A stretch of DNA of 64,000 nucleotides from Blepharisma stoltei (lineage: Eukaryota > Ciliophora > Heterotrichea > Heterotrichida > Blepharismidae). The notes beneath the pieces are model-generated. The model did no database searches. It saw only the letters and a list, made by a program, of their open reading frames with translations, and was not told where the DNA came from. Within the stretch, counting starts at the first letter, position 1. The number at the start of each line of letters is the position of its first letter. The stretch spans positions 784,501-848,500 of the forward strand of contig CAJZBQ010000012.1 of assembly GCA_914767885.1 (NCBI GenBank), in the 5' to 3' direction. Shown one piece after another: positions 20,614 to 30,359 of this stretch. Made by a program: the position numbers and the translations under genes.

Positions 20614-21250
20614 AAGTTTTGTTTTCTTTTAATAAGGAATTTAAATTATTTGTTCAATCACGAAGGACGTTATCAAAACCAAACAGACTGTGATTCCAAA
20701 TTTTTCATTGTTTCTTCTCATCCTGACTTAATGGAAGTTAAAGATGAAACCTTAGAAATCATTAAAGGGCAAAGAGGAAAAATACAGCTGATCTTTAAGC
20801 CAATTTATGAAAATACTAACTCCCCCCCTCCGTGAGTGAACAAAAAAATATTGTTCACTCACATGAGGAGGGTTATTTTTTTCTTTAAAAAAATGTATAT
20901 TTTTTCAAAATTTAAAAAAATCCTAATTAGCAAAAATTGGAAAGCAAATTTTAATTTAATTTGTAAAATTTATGTTCTAAAAGCAATTCGTTTAAAATTA
21001 AACAGAATTAGCTTTAGATTTTATTATAATAATTATCATTTATATATCAAAAAATTTTTCAATAAAAAAATTTTTCTATTAAAAAAATTTTTGTTCACTC
21101 ACGGAGGGTGGGTTTTTGGGCAAAAAATAGCGATTTTTCTAATGGTTTTGTTCACTCACGGAGGGGGGGAGTAAGAACAGCTATTATTTATATATCGATA
21201 AGGATGGAGAGCCTTGGGAATGTATTCAGATTAATGCACAATATGAGTAA
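20614..21250 (+). pseudogene. NPHP4-like C-terminal fragment
   Basis: After removing one MITE, the frame encodes about 90 residues ending in TAA at 21248-21250. The run CDSKFFIVSSHPDLMEVKDE, then GQRGKIQLIFKPIYENT and SYYLYIDKDGEPWECI, resembles the last Ig-like repeat of nephrocystin-4, a transition-zone protein of cilia. No in-frame ATG is found upstream: a stop lies at 20611, and an ATG at 20597 is out of frame and not rescued by any simple intron. It may be a broken gene end, or a gene whose 5' exon is missed. Confidence 0.4.
20817..21171. mobile_element. family A MITE in NPHP4-like fragment
   Basis: A 355-bp element flanked by TAA on both sides (20817-20819 and 21172-21174), with CTCCCCCCCTCCGTGAG and CTCACGGAGGGGGGGAG termini and the terminal hairpin. 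Removal joins IYENT to KNSYYLYID in frame, which supports precise excision. Confidence 0.85.
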
Positions 21251-21440
21251 TACAATATATATTGGTTAATATAATTCAACGCGATAAATTATCATAAAAT
21301 ACTTAAAATTGAGCGTTAAGACATATAAAGTTCAAACAATCATATAAAAACTCACAAAATTAAGGAAAATAAATTTCTCCATATGTCTTCTCATAAATGA
21401 CGTCTCTTCCTGCATTTTAATACGTCTCATAATAATTAAC

Positions 21441-23157
21441 ATGGCCGAAGAACTGAGATTTGACAACAAAGTAGTTGTAGTCACCGGTGCAGGTCAAGGA
21501 CTTGGCAAAGCTTACGCCCTGGAGTTCGCCAGAAGAGGTGCAAAAGTCGTAGTAAACGATCATGGTGTCACTACAAGTGGAGAAGGCACATCTCACGAAC
21601 TCGCCGACCAAGTTGTCCAAGAAATCACTAATGCTGGAGGAATTGCAGTTGCTAATTATAATAACGTCATCAACGAAGGCGACAAAATCATTCAAACAGC
21701 CATTGCAAGTTTCGGAAGAATTGACGTAGTAGTCAACAACGCTGGAATCCTCAGAGATCTCAGCATGATTAAAATGACTAAGGCTGACTGGGATGCCGTC
21801 TTAGCAGCTCATTGCAGAGGCGCTTTTTCAGTTGTCAGGGCTGCATGGACTTATATGAGAAAACAAAAGTATGGAAGAATCATCAACACTTCTAGTGGCA
21901 CTGGACTTTATGGGAACTTCGGCCAAGCAAACTATGGGACTGCTAAACTTGGACTTCATGGCTTTACGAAAACATTGGCAATTGAAGGGGATAAATACAA
22001 TATCAAAGTAAATACAATTGTCCCTGTTGGGGCGTCGAGAATGACCAAAGGAATTTTGCCTGATGAAATTTTAGTGTTGTTTTCTTCAGAAAAGGTCGCA
22101 CAGTTAGGCTAGGTTATTTAAAGTCAGGCCTTAGCTATAATTTTTGCAGCCCTGAAGCGGGAGATTGGAATAGCTTGATCCCAAGGATCAGATCCTTGAG
22201 TCTGTAGGGTGCCAAAGTGCCTTCCTTCGACAGCAATACGAAAAAGACTAATCCCATGTGGCCTGGGCCGAAACCCCCAGTTTCTCGGTAGAGGAATGCC
22301 CATGGGTCATTGGATCCTAACTCCCCCCCCCCCTCCGTGAGCGAACAAAACCATTAGAAAAATCGCCATTTTTTGACCAAAAACCCACCCTCCGTGAGTG
22401 AAACAAAATTTTTTTAATAGAAAAAAATTTTAATGGAAAAAAATTTTGATATATAAGTGATAATTAGTATAATGAAATCTAGAGCTAATTCTGTTTAATT
22501 TTAAACAAATTGCGTTTTTAAAACATAAATTTTGCAAATTAAATTAATATTTGCTTCCCAAATTTTTGCAAATTAGGATTTTTTTTAAATTTCGAAAAAA
22601 ATATTTTTTATAAAATTTATATATAAATTTTTTTTAAAAAAAAAAAATTAACCCCCTCCGTGAGCGAACAAAATTTTTTTGTTCGCTCACGGAGGGGGGG
22701 GGGGAGTAAGGATGCTACCAGGCACCTTCACTTCCAACCACAGAAGGTAGCCAAAACCTACCCAGATGCTCATTGGCTGAGACTGCACTTTTTTCTGGAA
22801 TCATGATCCTCCCAGTTTGCCGTGGCCGTAAGGTCTGGACCATTGCGCCAATAGGGCAGGGTGGGACATGCTGCCATTTTAATGTATATAAAGGTCACAC
22901 AGTTAGTTGTATATTTGGCTCATGAAAGCTGCACTACAACTGGGAATATTTATGATGTCCTGGGAGGATGGGTTGCTGGACTCAGGCTGCAGAGGACTAA
23001 TGGAGCATTTTTCGCAGGAAATTTCACAGCTGAAGATGTGAAAAGCAAGGAAAGAGAAATCCATAGCTTTGAAGGGGCAACTGATTATCCAACTGTGAAT
23101 ACTGATACTCTTGGGAAAGTTGTGACTCTTGCTGAAGCTGCTAGACCTAAATTATAA
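21441..23157 (+). CDS. HSD17B4-like (3R)-hydroxyacyl-CoA dehydrogenase
   Basis: Short-chain dehydrogenase of 305 aa after removal of a 799-bp insert. It matches the dehydrogenase domain of peroxisomal multifunctional enzyme 2: nucleotide motif TGAGQGLGKAYA, NNAG, catalytic Ser in NTSSGTGLYG and YGTAK (Tyr and Lys), then the family tail CHES-like YLAHESC and GGWVAGLRLQRT. It oxidises 3-hydroxyacyl-CoA with NAD in beta-oxidation. The hydratase and SCP2 domains of the animal protein are absent. The C-terminus ARPKL resembles a peroxisomal PTS1 signal. Two nested mobile elements interrupt it. Confidence 0.88.
22105..22903 (-). mobile_element. D-family retroposon acting as a 799-bp IES
   Basis: The insert is flanked by a 17-bp direct repeat with one mismatch (AAAGGTCGCACAGTTAG at 22091-22107, AAAGGTCACACAGTTAG at 22890-22906). 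The repeat contains TA (22105-22106 and 22904-22905), and excision there restores KVAQLVVYLAHES. The D body has TTTAAAGTC at the left, GGGCCGAAACCCCC near 22266, and GCCATTTTAATGTATATA at the right. A family A MITE is nested inside. Confidence 0.85.
22318..22706 (-). mobile_element. family A MITE nested in retroposon D
   Basis: This copy is in reverse orientation to the other A copies, flanked by TAA (22318-22320 and 22707-22709). It interrupts the D element after GGTCATTGGATCC. The order of insertion is therefore D first, A second. Internal sequence (GCAAATTAGGATTTTTTT in reverse) is shared with the other copies. Confidence 0.9.
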
Positions 23158-23251
23158 GGTAAGAACTAGTTAATAGAAATTAATTATGCTATCTTAAGCA
23201 ATATTTAAGAACTGTAAGCAAGAGATTATTCTGATTATCAATATTATTTAG

Positions 23252-24421
23252 TTATAATTCTCCCATCCAAATAACTATTTCTCTGCATAGTGTTGTCAAT
23301 AAATCGTCCAGTATTATCAGATTAAATTCCTTAAGCAGTTCGTTTTTTTCTCAATCGAATGAGCTAACAAGAGCTTTATATGTTTGTTCCCCAAAGCTCT
23401 CAATTTGTGAATTTGGGTCTACTTTTTTCCAGGTTAGGTAATAAAAGATTTCTTCCCACAAATTTCTATAATTGCCATATAGATATAGCGCTTTCCCGAG
23501 GATGGCGCCATTCCGCGCCATCCTCGGGAAAGTCAACTAAGCATCCACACGGGAACTGGGAGTTCCACGTGTGGATGCCATTTTTGGCATGTGGGATCCA
23601 AACTTCCACATGCCAAAATGGCATCCACACGTGGAACTCCCAGTTCCCGTGTGGATGCCTTCCTGGCTTTTCCCGAGGATGGCGCCATTCCGCGCCATCC
23701 TCGGGAAAGCGCTATACTCTTTAGGTGCCATGATTGCCAGAAATTCATTAATTTCATTTAAGTGTTTCATTTTATGTCAATTTCTTATCATATTATTGAA
23801 AAGCTTATTTGCTTCTATTAATGCATTCTTTTTATTATATCCATTGTCAGCAAATACAATATCTTTACATAAGGAGCCAATCGTTGAATCCATATCAACT
23901 TGTACTACATGCTTAACAATCAAACTAGTATTGTTATCTGATAGCAGCAAAACGCTGAAAAATTCATAAATCGGCAAGCCAATATTTAAGTCAATATCTG
24001 GTTCTATCAGGTAAGCAGCATAATCTACCTTCACATTTTTACGCCTCGGTTGAGCGCATAAGCTGGCAGATCTTTGGGAAATAAAATTGTCCCTTAAAAA
24101 TAAAGAGAAACTATAATTTTGTGCTCCATTGCGGTGTGCGATTATAAACTCGTCGAAGCTTAAATGCAGATGTATTTTGTGTTTATCTACCAGAGTAAAA
24201 TTTGATGCATTGTAATACACGGTTAGTAAGACTATTTGTTGTGACGACGCCCCTGATCCTTTGTAATGTTGAGTTGCAAATACAATAGCATTCACAGGTA
24301 AGCTGCTCCCAATAATATTCGGCCTCGCTCTTATTATTTCTAAAATGCTGTGTGTATCATTGTCCAAGAGCTTTGGCAACTCTTCTTTCCTTCTGCATAG
24401 CCTTTCTACAATTTCCATCAT
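23252..24421 (-). CDS. hypothetical protein (312 aa)
   Basis: The frame runs from ATG at 24419-24421 to TAA at 23252 once a 231-bp palindrome is removed and two TGA codons are read as Trp. The protein has a regular mix of hydrophobic and charged residues, with stretches such as NIGLPIYEFFSVLLL and LHLSFDEFII, so it looks like a folded globular protein. No family is recognised. The exact codon count after insert removal supports a functional gene. Confidence 0.7.
23484..23714. repeat. 231-bp palindromic IES
   Basis: A near-perfect long inverted repeat: TATAGCGCTTTCCCGAGGAT at one end and its complement at the other (23484 to 23716), each arm itself containing a smaller palindrome (GGATGGCGCCATTCCGCGCC) and a second inner pair around CATCCACACG. 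TA at 23484 and 23715 gives an in-frame join (KEYLYGNY). It is far more GC-rich than the gene. Confidence 0.85.
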
Positions 24422-24481
24422 TTTTGCTTATTAAATGCTATTAATTGTTATAAAATCAGCTTGGTTTATAAGTATTTCATG

Positions 24482-25567
24482 TTAATACCTCCACCTCTTA
24501 ATCTTTTTTACTTTCATTTTCTTTGGCTCACTTTTTTGATTTGGCCCTTCAGTCATCATGGCTTCTCTCAGCGTACATACATGGTAAGGCTCTTCTTTCA
24601 TCCTTAAAGATACAGCTGTGCTTACCATTGAATTCGCAGTAAAAGGTCTTGAGCTTTTTCCAGTCATAGGGCGAGAAGAAGCACCTCTGCTAGTCCCTTT
24701 ATAAGTTGTTGTAGTTGCTGCTGAAAAAGGCCGAACTTGGACATCGGAGTTATTTTTTGTCAAATTTATAGAGGAGTCAGGCCTTTCAGTTTCTCTGAAG
24801 CTTACTATATATCTGTGATGAGGCTCATTGGCTTTGTTAAGCTCGTCAAAAGGCAGCTGAAAATCAGTCAGGGTTCTTTTGTTTTTGATATTTTTTTCTG
24901 AGCTCGTCCTAACTCCAGCGGTGTGAGGTCTTGAACTGTTCAAAATTCCACAGGTAGCCCTCATTCTTTGATAGGAAAATTTTTCATTTGTTTTAGATTT
25001 ATTTACAATCCCTGTTGATTGGAATAATGTTTGCTTTATTTGGTCATAAAGGCTAGGGTCTCGGAGAAGTGTCCTAAACTCGTTCATTTGGGCATTTTGA
25101 GTAGTTCTTCGGGATTTTCTAGAGAACTTGCGAAGCTTTATCGGTGGAGGCTCATCAATAGCTTCTTCAGGCTCAAAAAATACATTTGAAGCATTTATAT
25201 GGCTGTTCATTATTTTTTCCAACCTTTTATCAAGATCAGGATTAGCTGCTGCTGTTTCCGACAAATGAAACGTCTTTGTGTTCGAATCTTTTGTAATGAT
25301 TAATGTTGGCTGTGAAAATAGCCTTTCTTCTATAAGTTTAGTTCTATCATAAGTATTCACAGCTAAAAATAAATATTCATGAGGTGCTAATATCCCAACA
25401 CGCTTGAAATAAGGAGTATTATGTTCCAGTCACAATGATATCAATTTCAAAGGTAAAAATCTGTTAACTAATATAAAGGACCGTTGCAGCAAAACTGGGT
25501 CTTGCTTTGCTCCATTTCTCATTGATTCGAAATCTAAAAGTACATACGCGTTATAATATATCTTCAT
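24482..25567 (-). CDS. hypothetical protein with R-P-x-T-A motifs (361 aa)
   Basis: Reading TGA as Trp extends this frame upstream to ATG at 25565-25567, giving MKIYYNAYVLLDFESMRNGA at the start. The C-terminal half is basic and disordered, with repeated short motifs RPHTAG, RPFSAA, RPMTGK and RPFTAN, a pattern often seen in ciliate cytoskeletal or axonemal proteins. No domain is recognised. The start lies 21 bp after the stop of the next minus-strand gene, so the two are closely spaced. Confidence 0.7.
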
Positions 25568-25588
25568 TAGTGGAACTCTATATATTCT

Positions 25589-25933
25589 TTACGTTATTTT
25601 GTTTCTGCTGTACAAGTAAAGAGCAGCTTTAATGAGCTTGATGTTCAGCTCAGTTTCGAAGCCATTTGCGAGCTAAGTCTTTGTTACCTGTCGAACGTTG
25701 TGTCAGAATTCTGGATTATCGAGAGCTTTAAAGATAGATTGAATATCGGCGAATTTTTTACCTTCGACTATAGGTTTGAGGAATTGTCGAAGATTAGGTA
25801 GGTAGCAAGCAAGCTGAATAAAAATTACGCTGGCTCCTTCGCTTACGACGTGCTCGATTGAGTCAACGTTTACGTTGACATCCATTTGAATTGGGTGGAA
25901 AACTCCGATAAGTGTAATTATCTCTTCAGCCAT
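25589..25933 (-). CDS. hypothetical small protein (109 aa) with one intron
   Basis: ATG at 25931-25933 begins MAEEIITLIGVFHPIQMDVN. One TGA is read as Trp (EFWHNVRQ) and a 15-nt intron is removed, after which the frame ends at TAA 25589. The sequence alternates hydrophobic and polar residues and could form an alpha-beta fold. No family is recognised. Intron use supports that it is real. Confidence 0.65.
25673..25687 (-). other. 15-nt spliceosomal intron
   Basis: On the minus strand GTAACAAAGACTTAG follows NVRQ and contains an in-frame TAG. Removal continues into LANGFETELN to a TAA stop. Confidence 0.75.
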
Positions 25934-26181
25934 TTATATAGAAGTTTATTTTTGTATAATATCAAGGATTCAAATTTTTTTGAGAGAAAATTGATTAGAG
26001 AAGAAAAGAAATATTTAAAAATTCATGCAAAATTATTGATTTTTATTACAACTTTTCGCTCCTAATGAGAAAATTGCAACGCTTCTGTTAAGTTTGGTTA
26101 GGAAATTTATAAAATCAATAAAGATATTAAACTTTTTAAATTAGATACAACTATATTGAATATTCAGATTGATATCGATAA

Positions 26182-27491
26182 ATGGAAGAAACCAAAATTC
26201 AGGCTTTGACACCTTCAAGCCCTAGTTTCAAAAACATTTTCTCAAAAAAGCCTCCACGGCCTTCAAATCTAATCACACATTGCCACATCTGCCATCTTCA
26301 ATTCTCAGCAATCCATAAAGGCTATGAATGCTCCGTCTGTAAAAAAGGCATCTGTAAAGAACACATCCTCGTCAGAACTGCTATGACATTACTTCCTGTA
26401 TGTGACGACTGCGAAAGAGGCAGAATTAAAAAAGAAATCGCCAGAGAGCTTGCCCCACAATACAAGTCATTAAAAGGTGACATGAATTGGATGCTAAAAG
26501 AAAAGGAAAAAATCAAAGCAGAAATCACAGGGAAAACCGAAATTATTTCTCGGCTAGAAATTCAGACAAAAAATAATGAAAAAACTTATGCACAAAGACT
26601 GGAAAATATTGAAAAAAAGATTGAAGAAGAAAACCAGAGAGAAAAAACTGTACAAAATGTGGTGGAAAGCTTGAAAAATGCTTTAAATGAGTCTAAAAGT
26701 TCAGAAGAACAGATGAAGAAGAAAAAGGAGGATAAAGAAGAGGAAATTAAAGCAGAGGTAGAAGAAATTAACTCCTCGGCAAGAGAGCAAAATTTTTCCC
26801 AAAACGGTTGCAAAAATGGAAAGTTATTTTATTTATATAATTTGTTTTTTAAATGCAAGTTATATAGCGCGTGCTCTTTATAGATCTTTAAGGACAATAA
26901 CATTTAAATGAAAAGAATTAATTAAATTTAAAATTTCATCTTATATCTCCTATTTGTCAGATTTAATTTGACTTTTCATAATATTTTAAAATGCTTAAAA
27001 TAATTTTTCTTTAAGGGTATTTTCCATAGAAACCAATAAGAGTCGCGCGCTATAGATTTGATAGAATTTCTTATAATATTTCTTACTTATATCTTAATAA
27101 AAGTTTTTATATTAAAAATATTTGTGTGCTCGCAGGGGTAATTTTCGCAAAAAAAAGAGATTTTTCAACGATTTTGCTCGCTAATGGAGGAGAGAGTAAG
27201 GAACTGAAGAGGAGTGAGGAAGATGTGTTGTATAAAATTGATGAAATTAATAAGGAAATGAGAAAGATGATACCTGCTGGGAAATTAAAATCTATTAGTT
27301 GTAGGAAATGCTATGGAGTTTTGAAGGTAAATTTCAAGGAAAGGCTGAGGGAAGCGCTTAGGAATGAAGGAAGGGAAAGCTTATTCGCAAGTTTGATGTC
27401 AAGAGCAAGCGTTAAATCTACAAATGATTTGGTGAAGCCAACAATGGAGCCAATGACAAGGCAATATTGCCAACAATGTATGCTTTTGTAA
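26182..27491 (+). CDS. FYVE-related zinc-finger coiled-coil protein
   Basis: Encodes 293 aa after removal of a 428-bp insert. Residues ~32-75 form a Cys-rich zinc-binding unit (CHICHLQF, YECSVCKKGICKEH, CDDCERG) like FYVE-related or Rab-effector fingers. Residues ~85-210 are a long coiled coil, rich in Glu and Lys. The C-terminal part has further cysteine pairs (SCRKCYG, YCQQCMLL). This layout suggests a membrane-trafficking or cytoskeletal adaptor, by inference only. The insert falls in the coiled coil, between VEEI and KELKRSEED. Confidence 0.7.
26769..27196. mobile_element. diverged family A-like MITE
   Basis: Flanked by TAA on both sides (26769-26771 and 27197-27199). The left end reads CTCCTCGGCAAGAGAGC and the right end GCTCGCTAATGGAGGAGAGAG; a motif GGGTAATTTTCGCAAAAAAA matches the internal A motif GGGTTTTTGGGCAAAAAA. 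It is an older or separate A subtype. Excision restores the coiled-coil frame. Confidence 0.75.
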
Positions 27492-27942
27492 TACATATCA
27501 AGAACATAAACAAATCTTTCTAATTTTTCCTTTTTTTTCTAATCTTATAGATTTCAAAGTAAGCCTTCCGAGGTGCTATCCTATAAACCAAGTAGAACTC
27601 ATCCTTGCTAAACTGAAAGTAGGACCTCTATTCCTTTGAATTAGGCCTTCAGGTTTGCGGATACCTGCCGAATGTTTCTCCAATGTGGATTTTACTGCTC
27701 TAGTCAGATAAGCGAGGTCTTCTCTCATCAGGACTATTTGGGGCACTCTACATAATTGCTTTGATAGAGGGATCTAATCCTTAGGGCAGGTGTTCAGGTT
27801 GGAAATAGAAGTGCCACTTTCTGGAGCCAAGGTGAGCGACAGCTGGTGGGTTTACCTACTTATTGCAAGCATAACCTTTAACTTAATTCTATCAATAATA
27901 GTTAAAAATCCTTTAACCTTATATAAATTTTAATAAGCCCAC
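27492..27942. other. intergenic DNA with a GC-richer unexplained block
   Basis: The segment about 27555-27870 is noticeably less AT-rich than flanking spacers but has no long frame and no recognised RNA fold. It could be a decayed retroposon or an unannotated structured RNA. Confidence 0.35.
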
Positions 27943-28611
27943 AAAATTTAAAAATTAGATTAGATTAGATTAGATTATGATATGTATTTAAGGTCCCTTC
28001 TTCCATGCGTGACATTCCTCCGCGCCCCGTGAGGAGCCGTGCTGGCACGAGCGAAAAGGATGGACTTCCATCACTGGTTCTCTGAGCCCAGGCCGAAACC
28101 CCTGGTTTCTCGGTAGTGGTTGCCCTATTGGGTCGTCAGCCGACCGTCGCCGAGCACCACCATTTCCAACTCAGCCTTCCGCCCCGAGTTACGCCAGTCT
28201 TTGTCTCCGGTTGGTCAGATTGCCCTCGAAAGAGGACCCTTTTAACTGGAGAGACCGCCTTGAGTCGTCTAATCTGCATCCCCTTTTGCCAGCTTATCCG
28301 CTTGACAAAATCCTCAACCGCTGCCGCGATTCGGGGCAGACCACAGTAGCAGCTTGAGCAGGTAAGTCGCCCTGCTCCATTTCGGGCACCCACTGGCTTG
28401 GGCGCTGCTGGAAAAAGGAGATGCTTCTAACTGCCCTAGGATCTGGCCACGATCAGCGGGTCTGTGTTCGTCCCTGGTCGCCACCATGGTCCAGATATTG
28501 CTGGGCTAAGCCGCTTCTCCTGAAAACCATGCCCGGATATACATGGGTTACCGTCACTGGGAGGACGGGTCGGTCGCCATACGCCATTTTATGTATATAA
28601 AATTTAAAAAT
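27943..28611 (-). mobile_element. D-family retroposon, intergenic
   Basis: Flanked by a 13-bp direct repeat AAAATTTAAAAAT (27943-27955 and 28599-28611). The left end has tandem TTAGA-type units (27956-27977), then ATTTAAGGTCCC; the right end reads CATACGCCATTTTATGTATA. It shares CCGAAACCCCTGGTTTCTCG with the copy at 41798. The tandem units mark the 3' end if the element is read on the minus strand. The duplication contains TA. Confidence 0.8.
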
Positions 28612-28622
28612 AATTTTCTTAT

Positions 28623-30359
28623 TTAAAATTTTTTCCTTATAATAGGTCTATTTTTCAAACTTTTTATATAGTTCTTCCAGCTATCAATATTCTTTTCTTC
28701 TTGAGTTTTTACATTCCAAGTGTTCGCATAATCACCAGGAAAGAACTTTTGCGCTACCTCTTGAAACATCACCCCATCATCTCCTATGTCCGCTTCTTCT
28801 TTTTTCATATTTTCTGTAACCAAATTATACAGCATTGAGAATTGTTTTTTACTAGCAGCGCTTGCATGCTTTAATTCTTCGTCATTTAAAGCTTTATTTA
28901 ACCCAGCATGATTTTTAGCGACAGTTGGAGTTGTAAGTGACACTATTGGAGGTTTATAAACATTTCTGAGTGGAGAATCTCTTTTGGAGAAAGAAGAAAG
29001 CTGGGAATAGCTTTGAGAGGACATAGGCCGAGAGCTGGGTTTTTTAATATGGACTGGGGCTTCTGGTTTTTTAGATCTAATCACTCTGATTGTGTTGTAA
29101 ACTTCATAGCATCTATCACAAATTTTTACAGTATCATAAATTCTGCTAGGGTGAGATAAAGGGTTTGGAATTAAATTAGTGTTGGTTTGCATATATTCTA
29201 GCCCTTTACTGGGCGATGGTACTCTTAATATATCAGCTATATCGATATCAAGAATTTCCTTATTTTTTGCATTTTCATTCATATTGGCCAGTACACTTTG
29301 TCCTATCAAAATATATTTATAAGGGACTTCATTTACAACGTTTTTGCCTTTAAGCCTTTCTCTTTCTTGCTCAATATAATCGCTTCCCATTTCTAGTTTA
29401 AATTTAGCGCTATTGCTGCTAGAATCTCCTTGAAATGACAAGGTAATTTTTGATATTAAATGCTCATAGTCAATTTTAGCTTTCACCAAGTTTGGATCTT
29501 TACTTTTCATTATAAAATTGCAAAAACTTCCTGCACAAGGTTTGACATTTGTTTTGAATTTAGCCAGATCTTTGTTTCTTCTTGTTAAACTTTGAGATCT
29601 TGCAAGGGGATATGGAGAAACGCTTGTTTGAACATTTCTTGATACATTTGATAAAGGCTCTGTAATATTTGAACTCGTGTTCAAATGAGTTGGCTTCCTT
29701 TCAAGTGGTTTTACATTAAAAATTACACAGTCATTGCTCCCCATAAGCCAGAATTTCCTTGTTGTATCTTGCACAAAAATCAGGCTGATTGAAGCGAGCC
29801 TGAATCTTGTATTTTTTTCTATAGAATTTATGACCAGCTGCCCAATGTTTTTAAAAGCCTCAATCATATTTTGCCCAGCAAGCTGAACTTTTATTTCCTG
29901 CCCATCTAATTCATAGATTTTTCAATATTTAATTAAAGGTCTTCCATCATCTAATTTAAATTCTGCAATATACCTTGCACTTTCCTCTAATAAAGGCTTA
30001 GCTATTTGTATCGCTTCATCATCTTTGATATCTTGGTGATGCAAAATATCTAGAAAATCTTTTCTGCTCAATTTTCGAAAATCATTCCCAACAATTAAGT
30101 AAGCAAAAAGCTGAGCTGTGTTTGAGTCTCTAAGAGGGACTGCAGTAAACTTGGCTGTGATTACGTCAATTGTGGAATTTTGTGATGTTTTCTTTTTGAC
30201 GATGCCGTTCTTATCAGTGAAGAGCCATTTGTAAGGTGACCCGACTGATTTTTCGATAAAAATAGTATCAAGCAGAGGGACTTGGCAAAACTCGATTGAG
30301 TTTGGTCTCCAAAGCTGCTGCAGAACCCAAGCGCAGGATTTTGATTCTTTAAATGACAT
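28623..30359 (-). CDS. hypothetical protein (578 aa)
   Basis: A single frame with TGA as Trp, ATG at 30357-30359 and TAA at 28623. The N-terminal 150 residues are well structured (SCAWVLQQLWRPNSIEFCQV at the start), the middle is Ser-rich and basic, and a CDRCYEVYN motif at about residue 400 could bind a metal. A long Ser-rich linker (SSRPMSSQSYSQLSSF) follows. No named domain is recognised. Similar mixes of folded N-terminus and RPxS-type linkers occur in other predicted proteins of this window. The stop lies 12 bp from a retroposon. Confidence 0.7.

Noticed and set aside
20836..21174. 112-aa open frame in a MITE (also 36629-36829)
   Set aside because: It is AT-rich MITE filler; similar frames in other copies are not conserved as protein.
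23484..23716. CRISPR array or rho-independent terminator as explanation for the hairpins
   Set aside because: There are no regular spacers, and the host is eukaryotic; the hairpins interrupt genes and can be removed in frame.
23380..23969. Open frames through the palindrome on both strands
   Set aside because: They arise from the inverted repeat itself and read across an insert boundary.
27956..27977. Telomeric repeat
   Set aside because: The TTAGA-type units are few and are the tail of a retroposon next to its target duplication.
28116..28349. Open frames inside retroposons D and E (also 37288-37566 and 56359-56640)
   Set aside because: They are not conserved between copies and shift frame; the elements look non-coding.
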